A stretch of DNA of 18,939 nucleotides, from NCBI GenBank assembly GCA_035716845.1, contig DASTJE010000108.1:1-18939 (forward strand), given 5' to 3'. Position numbers and translations under genes: made by a program. Origin of the DNA: CADEEN01 sp035716845. GTDB taxonomy: Bacteria > Pseudomonadota > Gammaproteobacteria > Burkholderiales > Burkholderiaceae_C. The notes beneath the pieces are model-generated. The model searched no databases and was not told the origin of the DNA. It was given only the letters and a program-made list of their open reading frames with translations. Shown in pieces: positions 1-8,918 of this stretch. How positions within the stretch are numbered: position 1 is the stretch's first letter; each line of letters starts with the position of its first letter.

Positions 1-878
<878 letters not shown>

Positions 879-904
879 GTCCGCCCCAGCAACCTGCTCA
901 CGCG

Positions 905-933
905 AAGCCCGCGGCTCACCCCGCGGGCTTTTT
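905..933 (+). terminator. Intrinsic terminator of groL
   Basis: A perfect 10-bp inverted repeat (arms 905-914 and 921-930, loop 915-920), rich in G and C at the base of the loop, runs directly into a T-run (929-933). It lies 26 bases after the groL stop and just before the promoter of the next gene. Confidence 0.9.
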
Positions 934-952
934 CGTTTGGCGGGCTCGACAC

Positions 953-958
953 GACAAT
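953..958 (+). promoter_or_regulatory. Predicted -10 element of the patatin gene (leaderless start)
   Basis: GACAAT lies exactly six bases before the ATG at 965. If it is a sigma-70 -10 hexamer (positions -12 to -7), the transcript would start on the A of the ATG. No Shine-Dalgarno sequence is seen before this ATG. No convincing -35 was found; the expected place overlaps the T-run of the groL terminator. The same arrangement recurs at four other starts in this window. Confidence 0.5.
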
Positions 959-964
959 CGCGCG

Positions 965-3166
965 ATGCGTCGCCTGCTCCTGACCTTCCTGCTTGCCTTC
1001 GCCACGGCGGCGCAGGCCGAGCCGGTGCGACCCCGCGTCGGCCTCGTGCTGTCGGGCGGCGGCGCGCGCGGGATCGCCCACGTGGGCGTGCTCAAGGTGC
1101 TGGAGAAGGAACGCATCCCGATCGACGCGATCGCCGGCACGTCGATGGGTGCCATCGTCGGCGGGCTCTATGCCAGCGGCATGTCGGCCACCGAGATCGA
1201 GCGCGAGATCCTGGCCGTCGACTGGGACGGCGTCTTCTCCAACCGCGTCGAACGCCAGCACCTTTCGCAGCGTCGCAAGGAGGAGGACTTCGAGATCTCC
1301 GCGGCGCTCGAGCTCGGCGTGCGCGCCGGTGAGCTCAGGGCCCCGGTCGGTGCGGTGTCGGGGCGCGGCCTCGACACCCTGCTGCGCCGCTACACGCTGC
1401 CGGTGCGTGCGGTGCAGGACTTCGATCGCCTGGCGATCCCCTTCCGAGCCGTGGCCACCGACTTGGAGACCGGTGCGCCGGTGATCCTGCACAGCGGCGA
1501 TCTGGCGCAGGCGTTGCGATCGTCGATGAGCGTGCCGGGCGTGTTCCCGCCGATCGAGGTCGACGGCCGCCTGCTGGGCGACGGCGGCCTGGTCAGCAAC
1601 GTGCCGATCGACGTGGCGCGCGCGATGGGCGTGGATGTCGTCATCGTCGTCAACGTCGGCACGCCGCTGGCCGGACGCGCGACGCTGCAGTCCGTGGTGG
1701 GCATCACGGCGCAGATGATCAACATCCTCACCGAGCAGAACGTTCAGCGCAGCCTCGCCACGCTGGCGCCGCGCGACGTGCTGGTGGCGCCGTCCCTGGG
1801 CTCGTTGAGCGCCGCGGATTTCGGCAAGGCCGCGGACGCCATCGCCCTGGGCGAGCGTGGCGCGCTGGCCGTGGCCGAGCGGCTGCGCACGCTCGCGGTC
1901 GCACCCGAGGTCTACGCGCAGTGGCGCTCGGAACACCCGCGCGCGCGGCGACCGGAAGCCCGGATCGACTTCGTCGCGTTCGAGGGCAGCCACGTCACCC
2001 ACCCGGAGCGCTTTGCCGCGCAGCTCGAGTCGCGACCGGGGCAGGACTTTGACCGCGCGCGCGCCGAGCGCGATGCACGCACGCTTGCCGCGAGCGGCGA
2101 CTACCTGCGCACCGACTACCGCCTGGTCACGCGCGATGGGCGCGACGGCCTGGTGTTCGAGCTCGAGGACAAACCCTGGGGGCCGAACTACCTGCGCTTC
2201 GGGGTTGACCTGTCGACCGACTTCCAGGGCCGCGGCACGTTCAACCTCAAGCTCAGCCACAACCGCCATTGGCTCACCGACAACGGCACCGAGTGGCGCA
2301 ACCGGATCCAGATCGGCGTCGTGCCGGCCGTCTTCACCGAGCTGTACCACCCGCTCAAGTGGACTCTCGGCGTGTCCGGCGACTGGTTCGTCGCCGCGTA
2401 TGCCGGCGCCGAACGCAAGATCGGCACCCTCTACGACCCCGTCGACGGTACCGAACTGGCGCGTTACCGGCGCACGTTCGCGCGTGCCGGCGTCGATCTC
2501 GGCCAGCCCTGGGGTCGCTTCGGCGAGCTGCGGCTGGGGCTGTTCGCGCAACGCCTGCGCGCCAGCCCCACCCTGGTGGCTGTCCCCGCCGAGGACGTCG
2601 ATGGCGCCGTCATCTTGCGCCAGAGCGGTGCGCGACTCGGGGCCGTGGTCGACCAGCTCGATTACGCCAACTTCCCGACCCGCGGGGCACGCATCGTGGG
2701 CAGCCTCGAACTGGGCGAGGACAGCGACGAGGGGCGATATCGGGGCCTCGACGTCTCGGCGCTGGCCGTGACGACGGTCGGCGCCCACAGCCTCAGCGTG
2801 TACGGCCTGGCACGCGGCGCCAGCTCGCAGAAGCCGGGGGCGATCGGGCGCTACGAGCTCGGCGGCTTCCACCAGCTCTCCGGGTATCGCGACGGCCAGC
2901 TGCTGGGCAACTACGTGCTCTTCACCCGCCTGGGCTGGTACATGCGCCTGCCGTACACGCCGGTGGTCGGCCGCGCCTTCTTCCTCGGTGCCACGGCGGA
3001 GGCCGGCAATGCGTGGACCTCGAAGCAGTCCTTTCGTGCCGGCGAGATGCGCACCGGCATGAGCCTCTACATCGGTGCCGACACCGGCGTGGGGCCGCTC
3101 TATCTCGCGCTGACGCACGCGCCGCGCGGCTCGACCGGCGTCATGCTGTTCCTCGGGCGCCCCTGA
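965..3166 (+). CDS. Patatin-like phospholipase with POTRA and beta-barrel (type Vd autotransporter, PlpD-like)
   Basis: This 733-residue protein is predicted to be an outer-membrane or secreted lipid hydrolase. A signal peptide occupies residues 1-18 (cut after AQA). The patatin domain follows, with the oxyanion loop GGGARG (31-36), the nucleophile elbow GTSMG (Ser60) and the catalytic Asp206 in DGG, which together form the Ser-Asp dyad of patatins. Residues about 333-402 resemble one POTRA domain. Residues about 405-733 are rich in alternating aromatic/polar strands and match a BamA/Omp85-family (bacterial surface antigen) 16-strand barrel. The length matches PlpD of Pseudomonas aeruginosa (about 730). 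In that family the barrel anchors or exports the lipase in a single polypeptide. The ATG at 965 is chosen because the signal peptide begins there. The 3' end overlaps the opposite hydrolase gene by 26 bases. Confidence 0.9.
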   Translation: MRRLLLTFLLAFATAAQAEPVRPRVGLVLSGGGARGIAHVGVLKVLEKERIPIDAIAGTSMGAIVGGLYASGMSATEIEREILAVDWDGVFSNRVERQHLSQRRKEEDFEISAALELGVRAGELRAPVGAVSGRGLDTLLRRYTLPVRAVQDFDRLAIPFRAVATDLETGAPVILHSGDLAQALRSSMSVPGVFPPIEVDGRLLGDGGLVSNVPIDVARAMGVDVVIVVNVGTPLAGRATLQSVVGITAQMINILTEQNVQRSLATLAPRDVLVAPSLGSLSAADFGKAADAIALGERGALAVAERLRTLAVAPEVYAQWRSEHPRARRPEARIDFVAFEGSHVTHPERFAAQLESRPGQDFDRARAERDARTLAASGDYLRTDYRLVTRDGRDGLVFELEDKPWGPNYLRFGVDLSTDFQGRGTFNLKLSHNRHWLTDNGTEWRNRIQIGVVPAVFTELYHPLKWTLGVSGDWFVAAYAGAERKIGTLYDPVDGTELARYRRTFARAGVDLGQPWGRFGELRLGLFAQRLRASPTLVAVPAEDVDGAVILRQSGARLGAVVDQLDYANFPTRGARIVGSLELGEDSDEGRYRGLDVSALAVTTVGAHSLSVYGLARGASSQKPGAIGRYELGGFHQLSGYRDGQLLGNYVLFTRLGWYMRLPYTPVVGRAFFLGATAEAGNAWTSKQSFRAGEMRTGMSLYIGADTGVGPLYLALTHAPRGSTGVMLFLGRP

Positions 3167-4043
3167 GCAGCTCCTGCACGAGCGCTGCCACGCGCTGCGG
3201 CTGCTCGTGCACGATCCAATGCGTGGCCTGCGGCACCCGCCGCACGTCGAGCCGCGGCACCCAGGCGCCGATGCCGTCGAGCAGGGTCGGCAGCAGTGCG
3301 GCATCGCCGTCGCCCCACAGAACCGTCGTGGGCACGTGCACCGTGACCGCCTCGTCCGGCAGTTCCAGATGGTGGATTCCGTCGTCGGGCGACTGCGGTG
3401 GGCGCAGCGGCGAAGCGCGGTAGTAGTTGAGCGGCCCCTCCAGGCCGTGGCGCCACAGCGCCCGGTAGCGCTCGCGCAGCGCCGGCGTCAGCCAGGCCGC
3501 TCCCCCCATGCGCTCGAAGAAGGGCCACAGGCGGGCGAAGTCATGCTCGGCCAGCAGCGCCGCGGCATCCGGACGGCAGAGGAAGTTCATGTAGGCGCTG
3601 GCCGCCTGCTGCGCCCCGTTGTGGCGCAATTCGCGCAGGAAGGCCGCCGGATGCGGCGCGTTGACGATCAGCAGCTGCCGCAACAGGTGCGGCCGCTGCG
3701 CGGCCAGCACCCACGCCAGAGCCCCGCCCCAATCGTGGGCCACCAGCAGGTCGATCGGCGCCCCCAGGTGCTCGATGAGTGCCGCGAGGTCGGCCACGAG
3801 GTGCCGTGCCCGGTAGGCCTCCATGCCTTGCGGAGCGCTCGAGCGCTCGTAGCCGCGCAGGTTGGGCGCCACGCACCTCGCCTGCCCAGACAGCGCCAGC
3901 ATGACCTCGTCCCAGATGAATGCACCTTCCGGAAACCCGTGCAGCAGCAGCACGCGCGGCGCCCCCGCTCTCCCGGCCGCCCGGCACGACAGCGTGATGC
4001 CATGCGGCAGCTCGCAATCGAAGGCCTCGACCCGTGCGCTCAC
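3141..4043 (-). CDS. Alpha/beta hydrolase, epoxide-hydrolase-like
   Basis: This 300-residue cytoplasmic alpha/beta hydrolase has no signal peptide. The HGFPE oxyanion motif is at 35-39. The nucleophile elbow is VAHDWGG, with Asp104 rather than Ser, as in epoxide hydrolases and haloalkane/haloacetate dehalogenases. NAPHP is at 129-132, cap-domain tyrosines in NYYRA at 206-210, Asp247 in WGDGD, and the general base is probably His275 in THW. The Asp nucleophile and cap tyrosines favour an epoxide hydrolase; a dehalogenase or a related C-O or C-halide hydrolase is possible. The GTG start at 4043 overlaps the engB stop as GTGA, so translation is probably coupled to engB. A longer frame running up through engB has no support. 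Natural substrate unknown. Confidence 0.88.
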   Translation of the reverse strand: MSARVEAFDCELPHGITLSCRAAGRAGAPRVLLLHGFPEGAFIWDEVMLALSGQARCVAPNLRGYERSSAPQGMEAYRARHLVADLAALIEHLGAPIDLLVAHDWGGALAWVLAAQRPHLLRQLLIVNAPHPAAFLRELRHNGAQQAASAYMNFLCRPDAAALLAEHDFARLWPFFERMGGAAWLTPALRERYRALWRHGLEGPLNYYRASPLRPPQSPDDGIHHLELPDEAVTVHVPTTVLWGDGDAALLPTLLDGIGAWVPRLDVRRVPQATHWIVHEQPQRVAALVQELLRGARGTA

Positions 4044-4717
4044 GGATGCGCCCAGGCGTACAGCGTCTGCGCCACGTCGTCCAGCCCCGTGCGCTTGAGC
4101 GCGGAAAACAGCGTGACGCCGATGTCGGCCTCCTCGCTCGCGTACGGTGCGAGCACCTCGGTGGTCGCGCGCAATGCCGCGTCGGCCTCGCGCCGCGACA
4201 GCTTGTCGGCCTTGGTCAACAGCACGAGCAGGCGCACGCTGCCACTGCGCACGCGCGGCGAGATCCATTCCAGCAGGCGCAAGTCGAGGTCCGTCAGGCC
4301 CAGCCGCGCGTCGGCCAGCAGCACCACGCCCACCAGGTCGCGCCGCACGGCCAGGTAGTCCGCCATCACCTGCTGCCACCGGAACTTGGCGTCGCGCTCC
4401 ACGGCGGCATAGCCGTAGCCGGGCAGATCGGCGAACGCCGCGTCCGGTGCCGCCGCCGGCCCGAGCACGAAGAGGTTGATGTGCTGCGTGCGGCCCGGCG
4501 TCTTCGAAGCGAAGGCCAGGCGCTTGTGCTGTGCCAGCGTGTTGATCGCCGTGGACTTGCCCGCATTGCTGCGGCCCACGAACGCGATTTCCGGCAACTC
4601 GTGGGAGGGCAACTGGTCGAGCCGGCTGGCCGTCGTGAGGAAGCGCGCGCCGTGGGCCCAGGCACGCGCGCGGCGCGTCTCGGCCGTCTCCGCGGCGGCT
4701 GCAGGGGGTGTCGTCAT
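4040..4717 (-). CDS. engB: Ribosome biogenesis GTP-binding protein EngB (YihA/YsxC)
   Basis: This is a 225-residue small GTPase of the TrmE-Era-EngA-EngB family, needed for assembly of the large ribosomal subunit. The G motifs are in order: P-loop GRSNAGKS (48-55), switch I around SKTPGRTQ (71-78), DLPG (97-100), TKAD (168-171) and SALK (205-208). Length and motif spacing are normal. The gene is divergent from cytochrome c4, an arrangement common in Betaproteobacteria. Its stop overlaps the start of the downstream hydrolase. The ATG at 4717 sits five bases after a TACAAT hexamer, so the mRNA may be leaderless. Confidence 0.95.
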   Translation of the reverse strand: MTTPPAAAAETAETRRARAWAHGARFLTTASRLDQLPSHELPEIAFVGRSNAGKSTAINTLAQHKRLAFASKTPGRTQHINLFVLGPAAAPDAAFADLPGYGYAAVERDAKFRWQQVMADYLAVRRDLVGVVLLADARLGLTDLDLRLLEWISPRVRSGSVRLLVLLTKADKLSRREADAALRATTEVLAPYASEEADIGVTLFSALKRTGLDDVAQTLYAWAHP

Positions 4718-4722
4718 GCGGC

Positions 4723-4728
4723 ATTGTA
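4723..4728 (-). promoter_or_regulatory. Predicted -10 element of engB (leaderless start)
   Basis: Reading the minus strand, TACAAT (one mismatch to TATAAT) ends five bases before the engB ATG. That puts the start point within one base of the initiation codon. It is part of the only AT-rich patch between engB and cytochrome c4. No -35 box is evident at 16-18 bases. Confidence 0.5.
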
Positions 4729-4732
4729 AAAT
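4727..4732 (+). promoter_or_regulatory. Possible -10 element for cytochrome c4
   Basis: TAAAAT on the plus strand, preceded by TTG, is the only -10-like hexamer before the cytochrome c4 gene and overlaps the engB -10 on the other strand. It would leave a leader of about 55 bases, which holds a near-perfect palindrome at 4748-4761 (CGGCCC-AC-GGGCCG) of unknown role. No -35 box is visible. Confidence 0.25.
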
Positions 4733-4794
4733 TCGCCGGTTTTGCGCCGGCCCACGGGCCGCCCCTTCGTACCAACTTCACATCGCCTGCACCC

Positions 4795-5433
4795 ATGAAG
4801 GTCCGTTTCACCCTGTCTGGCGCCCTGACACTCGTGGCCGCCGTGGCCGCTCCGGCGCTGGCCGCCGCTGCGACGGCCGCGGCTCCCGCGGCCAAGCCCG
4901 ATGCCGCCAAGGGCCAGGCAATTGCCAGCCAGGTCTGCGGCGCCTGCCACACCAGCGACGGTTCGCGCGGCAGCCCCGCCAACCCGATCCTGCAGGGGCA
5001 GCATCCGGAGTACCTGGTCAAGCAGTTGCAGGAGTTCAAGTCCGGCAAGCGCAACAACCCGGTCATGAAGGGCTTCGCCAGCACGCTGGCAGACGACGAC
5101 ATGAAGAACGTCGCGGCCTTCTACGCCGGCAAGAGCGCCAAGCCCGGCTTCGCCAAGGACCCCGAACTGGTCAAGCTGGGCGAGAAGATCTATCGCGGCG
5201 GCATTGCCGAGCGCGCGGTGCCCGCCTGCGCCGGCTGCCACGCTCCGAACGGGGTGGGCATCCCCTCGCAGTACCCGCGCGTGGCCGGCCAGCACGCCGA
5301 CTACAGCGAGGTGCAGATGGTGGCGTTCCGCAGCGGGCTGCGCGCCAACAACCCGTCGATGAACGCGATCGCCGCCAAGCTCAGCGACCGCGAGATCAAG
5401 GCCGTGGCGGACTTCATGGCCGGCCTGCGCTGA
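4795..5433 (+). CDS. Di-haem cytochrome c4
   Basis: This 212-residue periplasmic electron carrier is made of two tandem cytochrome c domains. A signal peptide covers about residues 1-23 (cut near ALA-AA), followed by an Ala/Pro-rich linker. Haem-binding CGACH is at 48-52 and CAGCH at 145-149. Likely axial methionines are Met91 (NPVMKG) and Met189 (NPSMN), at matching places in the two domains. Length and layout match cytochrome c4, which donates electrons to terminal oxidases such as cbb3 or to denitrification enzymes. The start at 4795 is chosen because the signal peptide begins there; a longer upstream extension overlaps the promoter region and engB. In many relatives resB/ccsA cytochrome-maturation genes follow; here they do not. 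Confidence 0.93.
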   Translation: MKVRFTLSGALTLVAAVAAPALAAAATAAAPAAKPDAAKGQAIASQVCGACHTSDGSRGSPANPILQGQHPEYLVKQLQEFKSGKRNNPVMKGFASTLADDDMKNVAAFYAGKSAKPGFAKDPELVKLGEKIYRGGIAERAVPACAGCHAPNGVGIPSQYPRVAGQHADYSEVQMVAFRSGLRANNPSMNAIAAKLSDREIKAVADFMAGLR

Positions 5434-5478
5434 GGCGCGCCGGCGGCGCTCGCGTCTCAGGTTCGCTCGGTGGCGGCC

Positions 5479-5484
5479 GATAAT
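5479..5484 (+). promoter_or_regulatory. Predicted -10 element of the small conserved gene (leaderless start)
   Basis: GATAAT ends five bases before the ATG at 5490, placing the expected start point within one base of the initiation codon. No Shine-Dalgarno sequence is seen. The small gene therefore probably has its own promoter rather than depending on cytochrome c4 transcription. Confidence 0.5.
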
Positions 5485-5489
5485 CCGCC

Positions 5490-5852
5490 ATGCCCTACGC
5501 CACCCGACACGCCGACGGCCAGATCGACGCCCTCTACGGCGACGCGCCCTCGGCCGGCGCGGAGTATCTGAGCGCGGATCATCCGGACGTCCAGGCCTTC
5601 CTCGGCACGCGCGGCCCCGGCGAGTCGTTCGGCCGGCTGGACGCCGAGTTCGTGCGCGTGATCGAGGACGTGATCGACACCCTGATCGCGCGCCACATCA
5701 TCAACATCACCGACCTGCCGGAACAGGCGCAAGCCAAGCTGTTCGCGCGCAAGTCCTTCCGCGAACGCTCGGTGCGCAATGCCTTGCGGCTGTTCGACGA
5801 CGGCGCTGCGGCCGACGTGATCAACGACTCGCGGCTCGGCGACCTGGCCTGA
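5490..5852 (+). CDS. Small conserved protein of unknown function ('tryptophan synthase subunit beta-like')
   Basis: This 120-residue acidic soluble protein has no signal peptide or membrane segment. The central part (about residues 50-95) has the pattern FVRVIEDVIDTLIARHIINI followed by TDLPEQAQAKLFARKSFRER. That pattern resembles a small protein family of beta- and gammaproteobacteria that databases often call 'tryptophan synthase subunit beta like'. The resemblance is from memory, and the name gives no functional information: no PLP lysine motif of TrpB is present. The stop lies four bases before the stop of the convergent ATPase gene. Codon use and GC are like the neighbours. Confidence 0.8.
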   Translation: MPYATRHADGQIDALYGDAPSAGAEYLSADHPDVQAFLGTRGPGESFGRLDAEFVRVIEDVIDTLIARHIINITDLPEQAQAKLFARKSFRERSVRNALRLFDDGAAADVINDSRLGDLA

Positions 5853-5856
5853 GCCG

Positions 5857-6915
5857 TCAGCTCGGCAGCACCACCGCCACCGAGGGGTCGAAGTCGACGG
5901 CCACGCCCGACCCGGGCACGGGCATCGGGGCGTCGTCCGCGGCAAACAGCAGCAAGGTCCCCCAGGGCGTGTCGACCAGCACTTCGTGGTGGCTGCCCAG
6001 GTAATCGACGCGCCGGCACTGGCCGTCGATACGGCCCGCGCCGGGCGCGGCCAGCCGCAACCGGTGCGGCCGCAGCGCCAGGCTGGCCGGCCCGTCGCGG
6101 CCGGCCGGCCCCTGCACCGGCAAGGCCACGCCGGCCGCCACGAAAAGCGATCCGCCTTCGCGCAGCTCGCCGTCCACCAGGTTGGCATCCCCGATGAAGT
6201 CGGCGAGGAACCGGCTGGCGGGCTGCCCGTAGAGCTGCCGTGGCGAGCCCTCCTGGGCGATGCGGCCGGCTTCCATCACGATGATCCTGTCCGACACCGC
6301 GAGCGCCTCGGACTGGTCGTGCGTCACGTAGACCACCGTCAGCGCGAGCGACTGCTGCAGCTCGCGGATCTCCTGGCGCACGCGCCGGCGCAGCTTGGCA
6401 TCGAGGTTGGACAGCGGCTCGTCGAACAGCAGCACCGCCGGCTCGAGCACCAGCGAGCGCGCCACCGCCACGCGCTGCTGCTGGCCGCCCGAGAGTTCCG
6501 ACGGCAGCCGCTTCTCGAGGCCGGCGAGCCCGAGCATCCGGAGCTTGTCGGCCGCCATCGCCTCGGCCTGCGCCCGCGGCACGCCGCTGGACTGCGGCCC
6601 GTAGCTCACGTTCTCCAGCACCGTCATGTGCGGGAACAGCGCGTAGGACTGGAACACCATGCTGACGTCGCGCTCGGCCGCCGAGCGGTGGGTCACGTCC
6701 TGGCCGCCGATCACGATGCGCCCGCTGGTGGCCGGCTCGAGGCCGGCCACCATGCGCAGCGTCGTCGTCTTGCCGCAGCCCGACGGTCCGAGCAGGGTCA
6801 CCAGCGTCGCCGGCTCGATGGTGAAGGACACCGCGTCCACCGCGGTGAAGCTGCCATAGCGCTTGGTGACGCTGTCGAAGACGACGCCGCCGGCCTGCTT
6901 GTTCTGTTCGCTCAC
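5857..6915 (-). CDS. ABC transporter ATP-binding protein (Fbp/Afu/Pot class)
   Basis: This 352-residue ATPase powers the importer encoded just upstream. Walker A GPSGCGKT is at 43-50, Q-loop Gln88, signature LSGGQ at 140-144, Walker B LLFDEP at 161-166 and H-loop His198. The C-terminal portion (about 240-352) is a TOBE-type regulatory domain, as in FbpC/PotA/UgpC. The start codon is GTG at 6915, ten bases after the permease stop, with GAGGG upstream serving as a ribosome binding site. It is the last gene of the phosphatase-binding protein-permease-ATPase operon and converges on the small gene ending at 5852 with no room for a terminator. Confidence 0.94.
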   Translation of the reverse strand: MSEQNKQAGGVVFDSVTKRYGSFTAVDAVSFTIEPATLVTLLGPSGCGKTTTLRMVAGLEPATSGRIVIGGQDVTHRSAAERDVSMVFQSYALFPHMTVLENVSYGPQSSGVPRAQAEAMAADKLRMLGLAGLEKRLPSELSGGQQQRVAVARSLVLEPAVLLFDEPLSNLDAKLRRRVRQEIRELQQSLALTVVYVTHDQSEALAVSDRIIVMEAGRIAQEGSPRQLYGQPASRFLADFIGDANLVDGELREGGSLFVAAGVALPVQGPAGRDGPASLALRPHRLRLAAPGAGRIDGQCRRVDYLGSHHEVLVDTPWGTLLLFAADDAPMPVPGSGVAVDFDPSVAVVLPS

Positions 6916-6925
6916 TGGGTAGCCC

Positions 6926-8896
6926 TCAATGCCCGGTCACCAATTCGGCCTGCGAGCGCCGTCCGAGCTTCACGCTCCCGGTCAGCCGCTGCATCAGCAG
7001 CAGCACCGCGAGCATGAAGACGATCAGCACCGTCGAGTAGGCGATCGCCAGCGCGTACTCGCCGGCCTCCACGCGGCCGATGATGTAGACGGTGGCCAGG
7101 TTGTACTTGGCGGTGGCCAGGAAGATCACCGCGCTGACCGCCGTCATCGCATGGGTGAAGCTGAAGATCAGCGTGGCCACGATGGCCGGCTTGAGCAGGG
7201 GCAGCACCACCTTCGTCAGCGTGCGCCAGGTCGAGGCGCGCAGCGTCGCGGACGCCTCGTCCAGGCTCTTGTCGATCTGCGCCAGCGCGGCGATGCCGGC
7301 GCGCACGCCCACCGGCATGTTGCGGAACACGAAGCAGATCACCAGGATCGCCAGGCCCCCGGTCAGCTCCAGCGGCGGCACGTTGAAGGCCACGATGTAG
7401 GCCACGCCGATCACCGTGCCCGGCACCGCGAAGCTCACCATCGTCAGGAACTCGAACGCGCGGCGCCCGGCAAAGCGCTGGCGCGTGATCACGTAGGCCG
7501 ACAGCAGGCCCACCGCCGCGGTCAGCGGCGCCGCGATCGCGGCCACTTCGATGGTGGTGAAGAAGCTGTCCCAGGCCGACCCGACGAAGGCCGGCGCGCC
7601 GCCGCGCATCTCGACGCCGAAGGCATCGCCGAAGTGCGCCAGCACCGGCGTCATGTCGCCGCGGCCGATGTCCTTGACGAAGCCCCCGACCAGGATGACT
7701 GCGTAGCAGGCCAGCGTGAACACGATCCACGCCATCGCCAGCCCCACGCAGCCGCGCCGCAGCGCATCGGGCAGCGGCGCGTGGATGCCGCCGTCGCCCT
7801 TGCCCGACACGGTGACGTAGCTCGCGCGGCCGAGCCAGCGCTGCTGGAGCCAGAACGCCACCAGCGTGAATCCCAGCAGCACGGTGGCCAGCGCCGCCGC
7901 GCGCCCGGGCTCGTGCTGGGCCCCGGCCACCGCGAAGAAGATCTTGGTCGACAGCACTTCGTAGTTGCCGGCCAGCACCACGGGGTTGCCGAAGTCGGCC
8001 AGGCTCTCGACGAAGCCGAGCAGGAAGGCATTGGCCAGCGCCGGCCGCAGCAGCGGCCAGGTCACGGTGCGGAAGATGCGCGCGCGGCTCGCGCGCAAGG
8101 TCTGTGCCGCCTCCTCCAGCGACGGGCTGATCGCCGAGAGCGCGCCGTGAAGGATCATGAAGGCGATCGGCGTGAAGGTCAGCAGCTGCGCCAGCGTCAC
8201 ACCCGTCAGGCCGTAGATCCAGCGCGTGCGCGGCAGCTCGAAGGTGCTGGAAAGCCAGGTCGTCACCACCCCGGTGCGGCCGAACAGCACCACCAGCGCC
8301 AGCGCGATCACGAAGGGCGGCGTCACGATCGGCAGCACCGCCATCACGCGGTACAGGCCGGCAAAGCGCTGCCCGCCGCGCAGTGCCGCCAGCGCCATCA
8401 CCAGCCCGAGCGCGGTGGTGCCGAAGCCCACCAGGGTGGCGAGGATCAGCGAATTGACCGCCACGCCGCAATGGCGCCCCTGGCCGAACTGCGCCAGGCA
8501 GGCCAGGCCCCAGATGTCCGCGGCCAGCAGGCGTTCGAACGCCACCCCGGGGGCAAAGCGCCCGTCGGCGTCGAGCAGCGCCGCCGCGAGCGAGCGGCCG
8601 ACCGGGTAGAAGATGAACAGCAGCAGCAGCGCGGTGATGCCCACCACCAGCGCCGCCACCGTCGCGTCGCCCACGAACCAGCCGCGCCGCGCCATCGAGC
8701 GCGCAAACAGCAGCACCCCGGCCGCCATGGCGGCGTAATGCCAGGGCCCGAAGGGCGTGCCGCGCGGGCCGGCGGCGAAGCCGGCCGCCAGCACACCGAG
8801 CGCCAGCAGGGCGCCGAGCGCGGCCAGCACCGCCGCGGGCGCGGGCCGGTCGAACCAGGGGTGGGCGCCGGCCGGCCAGGCGCCAGGGGAGTTCAT
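6926..8896 (-). CDS. ABC transporter permease, two fused domains (FbpB/AfuB-like)
   Basis: This 656-residue inner-membrane permease has two BPD_transp_1 domains in one chain, about residues 165-370 and 450-640. Each carries an EAA loop that contacts the ATPase: EEAAQTLRASRARIFRTV and DEASATLRASTWRTLTKV. This tandem form is typical of iron(III)-class (FbpB) and AfuB permeases. About 160 residues precede the first domain and include perhaps three further hydrophobic segments (about 20-45, 52-66 and 80-98), more than the core needs. The ATG at 8896 lies 22 bases after the binding-protein stop. No clear Shine-Dalgarno is seen, so coupling is plausible. Confidence 0.93.
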   Translation of the reverse strand: MNSPGAWPAGAHPWFDRPAPAAVLAALGALLALGVLAAGFAAGPRGTPFGPWHYAAMAAGVLLFARSMARRGWFVGDATVAALVVGITALLLLFIFYPVGRSLAAALLDADGRFAPGVAFERLLAADIWGLACLAQFGQGRHCGVAVNSLILATLVGFGTTALGLVMALAALRGGQRFAGLYRVMAVLPIVTPPFVIALALVVLFGRTGVVTTWLSSTFELPRTRWIYGLTGVTLAQLLTFTPIAFMILHGALSAISPSLEEAAQTLRASRARIFRTVTWPLLRPALANAFLLGFVESLADFGNPVVLAGNYEVLSTKIFFAVAGAQHEPGRAAALATVLLGFTLVAFWLQQRWLGRASYVTVSGKGDGGIHAPLPDALRRGCVGLAMAWIVFTLACYAVILVGGFVKDIGRGDMTPVLAHFGDAFGVEMRGGAPAFVGSAWDSFFTTIEVAAIAAPLTAAVGLLSAYVITRQRFAGRRAFEFLTMVSFAVPGTVIGVAYIVAFNVPPLELTGGLAILVICFVFRNMPVGVRAGIAALAQIDKSLDEASATLRASTWRTLTKVVLPLLKPAIVATLIFSFTHAMTAVSAVIFLATAKYNLATVYIIGRVEAGEYALAIAYSTVLIVFMLAVLLLMQRLTGSVKLGRRSQAELVTGH

Positions 8897-8918
8897 CGGT
8901 CGCTGCGGGCCGCCGGGC

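Noticed and set aside
4748..4761. Operator for a known regulator upstream of cytochrome c4
   Set aside because: The palindrome is made only of G and C apart from its centre and matches no consensus I know; such palindromes are expected by chance at this GC content.
3141..5102. 653-codon minus-strand frame that would extend the hydrolase upstream
   Set aside because: It runs through engB and the cytochrome c4 gene in wrong frames. The hydrolase fold starts at the GTG at 4043.
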